In this document: positions 62,576 through 64,000 of the stretch, piece by piece
How the letters are laid out: each line of letters starts with the position of its first letter
Position numbering within the stretch: position 1 is the first letter of the stretch
Source: an uncultured Clostridia bacterium
Lineage (GTDB): Bacteria > Bacillota > Clostridia > Peptostreptococcales > Anaerovoracaceae
Length of the DNA: 64,000 nucleotides
Reading direction: 5' to 3'
Assembly: GCA_945876935.1 (NCBI GenBank)
Contig: CAMCQA010000001.1
Coordinates: forward strand, 62,001 to 126,000
Position numbers and translations under genes: made by a program
The notes under the pieces: generated by a model
Database searches by the model: none
What the model saw: the letters and a program-made list of their open reading frames with translations, nothing else
What the model was told of the DNA's origin: nothing

Positions 62576-63997
62576 ATGAAGGGATTTGAACAAGCTCTTA
62601 ATGAGTATCTTAACGTAATAAATGACTTCATGTATGGAAAATTCCTTATTTTCCTATTAGTTGTTTGTGGTTTGTACTTTACAATAAGAACTAAAGGTGC
62701 TCATATTAGATTATTCCCTGAGTCTATCAGATGTGTTAGAGAAAAGGGTGAAGAAGGAAAGATTTCATCATTCCAGGCTTTGATGGTAGCGACAGCTTCA
62801 AGAGTAGGTACTGGTAACATCGCAGGTGTAACATCAGCTATCGTACTGGGTGGAGCAGGTGCTATATTCTGGATGTGGGTTATGGCAATAGTAGGTGGAG
62901 CTTCTGCTTTCATTGAGTCAACACTTGCTCAGGTTTATAAAGAAAAAGATGGAGACACTTATAAAGGTGGTCCAGCTTACTATATAGAAAGAGCTTTAGG
63001 CATGAGATGGTTAGGAATCATATTTGCTGTATTCTTAATCCTAACTTTTGCTTTTGGATTTAATGGATTACAGTCTTATACTATAGCATCAGCGTTCCAG
63101 ACATATGTACCTGACTTTAGTAACTCTATGGCTCCAATGATCATCGGTGCTATACTAGCGGTTTATGCAGCAGTTATGTTCTTTGGTGGAGCTAAGACTA
63201 TAGGTACAATTTCATCTATACTAGTTCCAATTATGGCTGTTTTATATATCTTAGCTGGTTTAGCAGTACTTGTGTTAAATATAGATAAGCTAGGTGCAGC
63301 TTTTGGATACATATTTGAATCAGCATTTGACTTCAAGGCTATATTTGGTGGATTTGCAGGTTCTGCTATGGTACTTGGAATAAAGAGAGGTCTATTCTCT
63401 AACGAAGCTGGTATGGGTTCTGCTCCTAACGCAGCTGCTACAGCAGATGTTTCTCACCCAGCTAAGCAGGGTCTAGTACAGGTTCTTTCTGTATTCATCG
63501 ATACTATTATTATCTGTACAACTACAGGCTTTATTGTTCTTCTAGCTGGTCCTCTAGGTGCTATGGGTCCAGATGGAAAACCATTAAACGGTATTCCTTT
63601 TGTTCAGGAAGCTTTAAATAGCCAGTTCGGTTCTTTAGGTATACATTTCGTTACAGTTTGTATCGTTCTATTTGCAGCTACATCAATCATTGGTAACTTC
63701 TACTATGTAGAAATCAACATTAAATACATAAGCGAAAATAAAACATTCATGCTAATCATGAAAGTTCTTGCTGTAGCTATGGTATTTGTTGGTGCTATGG
63801 TTGACCTAACAACTGCTTGGAACTTAGCAGACGTAATCATGGGTGGAATGGCAGCTATCAATATTTTAGCGATGTTCCTACTAGGCAAGAAGGCTATCCT
63901 TGTTATTCAGGACTATGAAAGACAGAGAAAAGAAGGAAAAGATCCAGTATTTAAAGCAGCAGATGTTGGTATAACAGATACTGATTACTGGAAATAA
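62576..63997 (+). CDS. Alanine/glycine:cation symporter (AGCS family)
   Basis: 473 residues with about ten membrane helices. The AGCS signature is plain: SFQALMVATASRVGTGNIAGVTSAI, GPAYYIERALGMRWLG, KRGLFSNEAGMGSAPNAAATADVSHPAKQGLVQ and FYYVEINIKYI. It imports alanine or glycine with Na+ or H+. AAAAGGAGA site; complete, ending three bases before the window edge. The 100-base upstream spacer is too short for a glycine riboswitch. Confidence 0.95.
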   Translation: MKGFEQALNEYLNVINDFMYGKFLIFLLVVCGLYFTIRTKGAHIRLFPESIRCVREKGEEGKISSFQALMVATASRVGTGNIAGVTSAIVLGGAGAIFWMWVMAIVGGASAFIESTLAQVYKEKDGDTYKGGPAYYIERALGMRWLGIIFAVFLILTFAFGFNGLQSYTIASAFQTYVPDFSNSMAPMIIGAILAVYAAVMFFGGAKTIGTISSILVPIMAVLYILAGLAVLVLNIDKLGAAFGYIFESAFDFKAIFGGFAGSAMVLGIKRGLFSNEAGMGSAPNAAATADVSHPAKQGLVQVLSVFIDTIIICTTTGFIVLLAGPLGAMGPDGKPLNGIPFVQEALNSQFGSLGIHFVTVCIVLFAATSIIGNFYYVEINIKYISENKTFMLIMKVLAVAMVFVGAMVDLTTAWNLADVIMGGMAAINILAMFLLGKKAILVIQDYERQRKEGKDPVFKAADVGITDTDYWK

Positions 63998-64000
63998 TTA

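Noticed and set aside
1-64000. CRISPR array, insertion sequence, prophage or toxin-antitoxin pair
   Set aside because: No regularly spaced repeats, transposase, phage structural gene or recognisable TA pair was found; only the short patch after tRNA-Lys looks accessory.

Overview
The window is a gene-dense, AT-rich chromosomal segment of an anaerobic, low-GC Gram-positive bacterium (Bacillota, class Clostridia). The call rests on oxygen-sensitive enzymes (hybrid cluster protein, anaerobic class III ribonucleotide reductase NrdD/NrdG), the Gram-positive cdaA-cdaR-glmM-glmS cluster, long-form hibernation factor HPF, YhaM, RecD2, strong AGGAGG ribosome-binding sites, and a raiA-motif RNA, which is typical of Firmicutes and Actinobacteria. 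A family such as Anaerovoracaceae/Family XIII or a relative is plausible, but the sequence alone does not fix it. Nearly everything reads as core chromosome; there is no insertion sequence, CRISPR array or intact prophage.

Layout: (1) 1-5.4 kb: end of rpmE, a PD-(D/E)XK nuclease-like gene split by a T9 tract, then a surface 5'-nucleotidase, rdgB and a YihY/BrkB membrane protein. (2) 5.4-8 kb: hcp and a Crp/Fnr regulator on the minus strand with a well-placed operator at hcp. (3) 8-14 kb: a preQ1-I riboswitch and queuosine-precursor transporter, aroD, the ECF energising module ecfA1-ecfA2-ecfT, trmB and an aminotransferase. (4) 14-19 kb: an EamA exporter (minus) and a corrinoid nucleotide-loop cluster, cobT-cobU-cobS-cobU-like-cobC, plus a small acidic protein. 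(5) 19-28.5 kb: xerD, purC (minus), nadE with a degenerate glutaminase domain (minus), and yhaM-cca-recD2-comF. (6) 28.5-34.6 kb: raiA-motif RNA, hpf, and the c-di-AMP/amino-sugar cluster cdaA-cdaR-glmM-glmS. (7) 34.6-40 kb: S-adenosylhomocysteinase, a TIGR01440 protein, and nrdD-nrdG with a third unknown gene and candidate NrdR boxes. (8) 40-42.5 kb: lemA and a DUF2207 protein (minus). (9) 42.6-50 kb: prfA-tsaC-rpiB-upp-pckG, an M24 aminopeptidase and mscL. (10) 50-54.4 kb: DUF1653 protein, a heterodimeric ABC exporter and a glyoxalase I-like protein. (11) 54.4-55.7 kb: tRNA-Lys(CTT) followed by a short accessory patch with arm-site-like direct repeats, a probably broken small gene and a SpoT-like HD protein. 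(12) 55.7-64 kb: L13 leader-rplM-rpsI, ccdA with a thioredoxin-like lipoprotein, coaBC, an aldehyde dehydrogenase, a phosphohexomutase (minus) and an alanine/glycine:cation symporter.

Functional themes: salvage and cofactor biology (queuosine precursor, corrinoid, CoA, NAD, shared ECF module), nucleotide supply (nrdDG, upp, purC, rdgB, nucleotidase), cell-wall precursor synthesis beside c-di-AMP synthesis (cdaA operon), and translation (rpmE, rplM, rpsI, prfA, tsaC, trmB, cca, hpf, tRNA-Lys). No clearly new multi-gene system was found. The points most worth checking are the T9 frameshift in the nuclease-like gene, the loss of all three glutaminase residues in NadE, the raiA RNA/hpf pair, the class II Crp-type operator at hcp, and the integration-scar-like region after tRNA-Lys.
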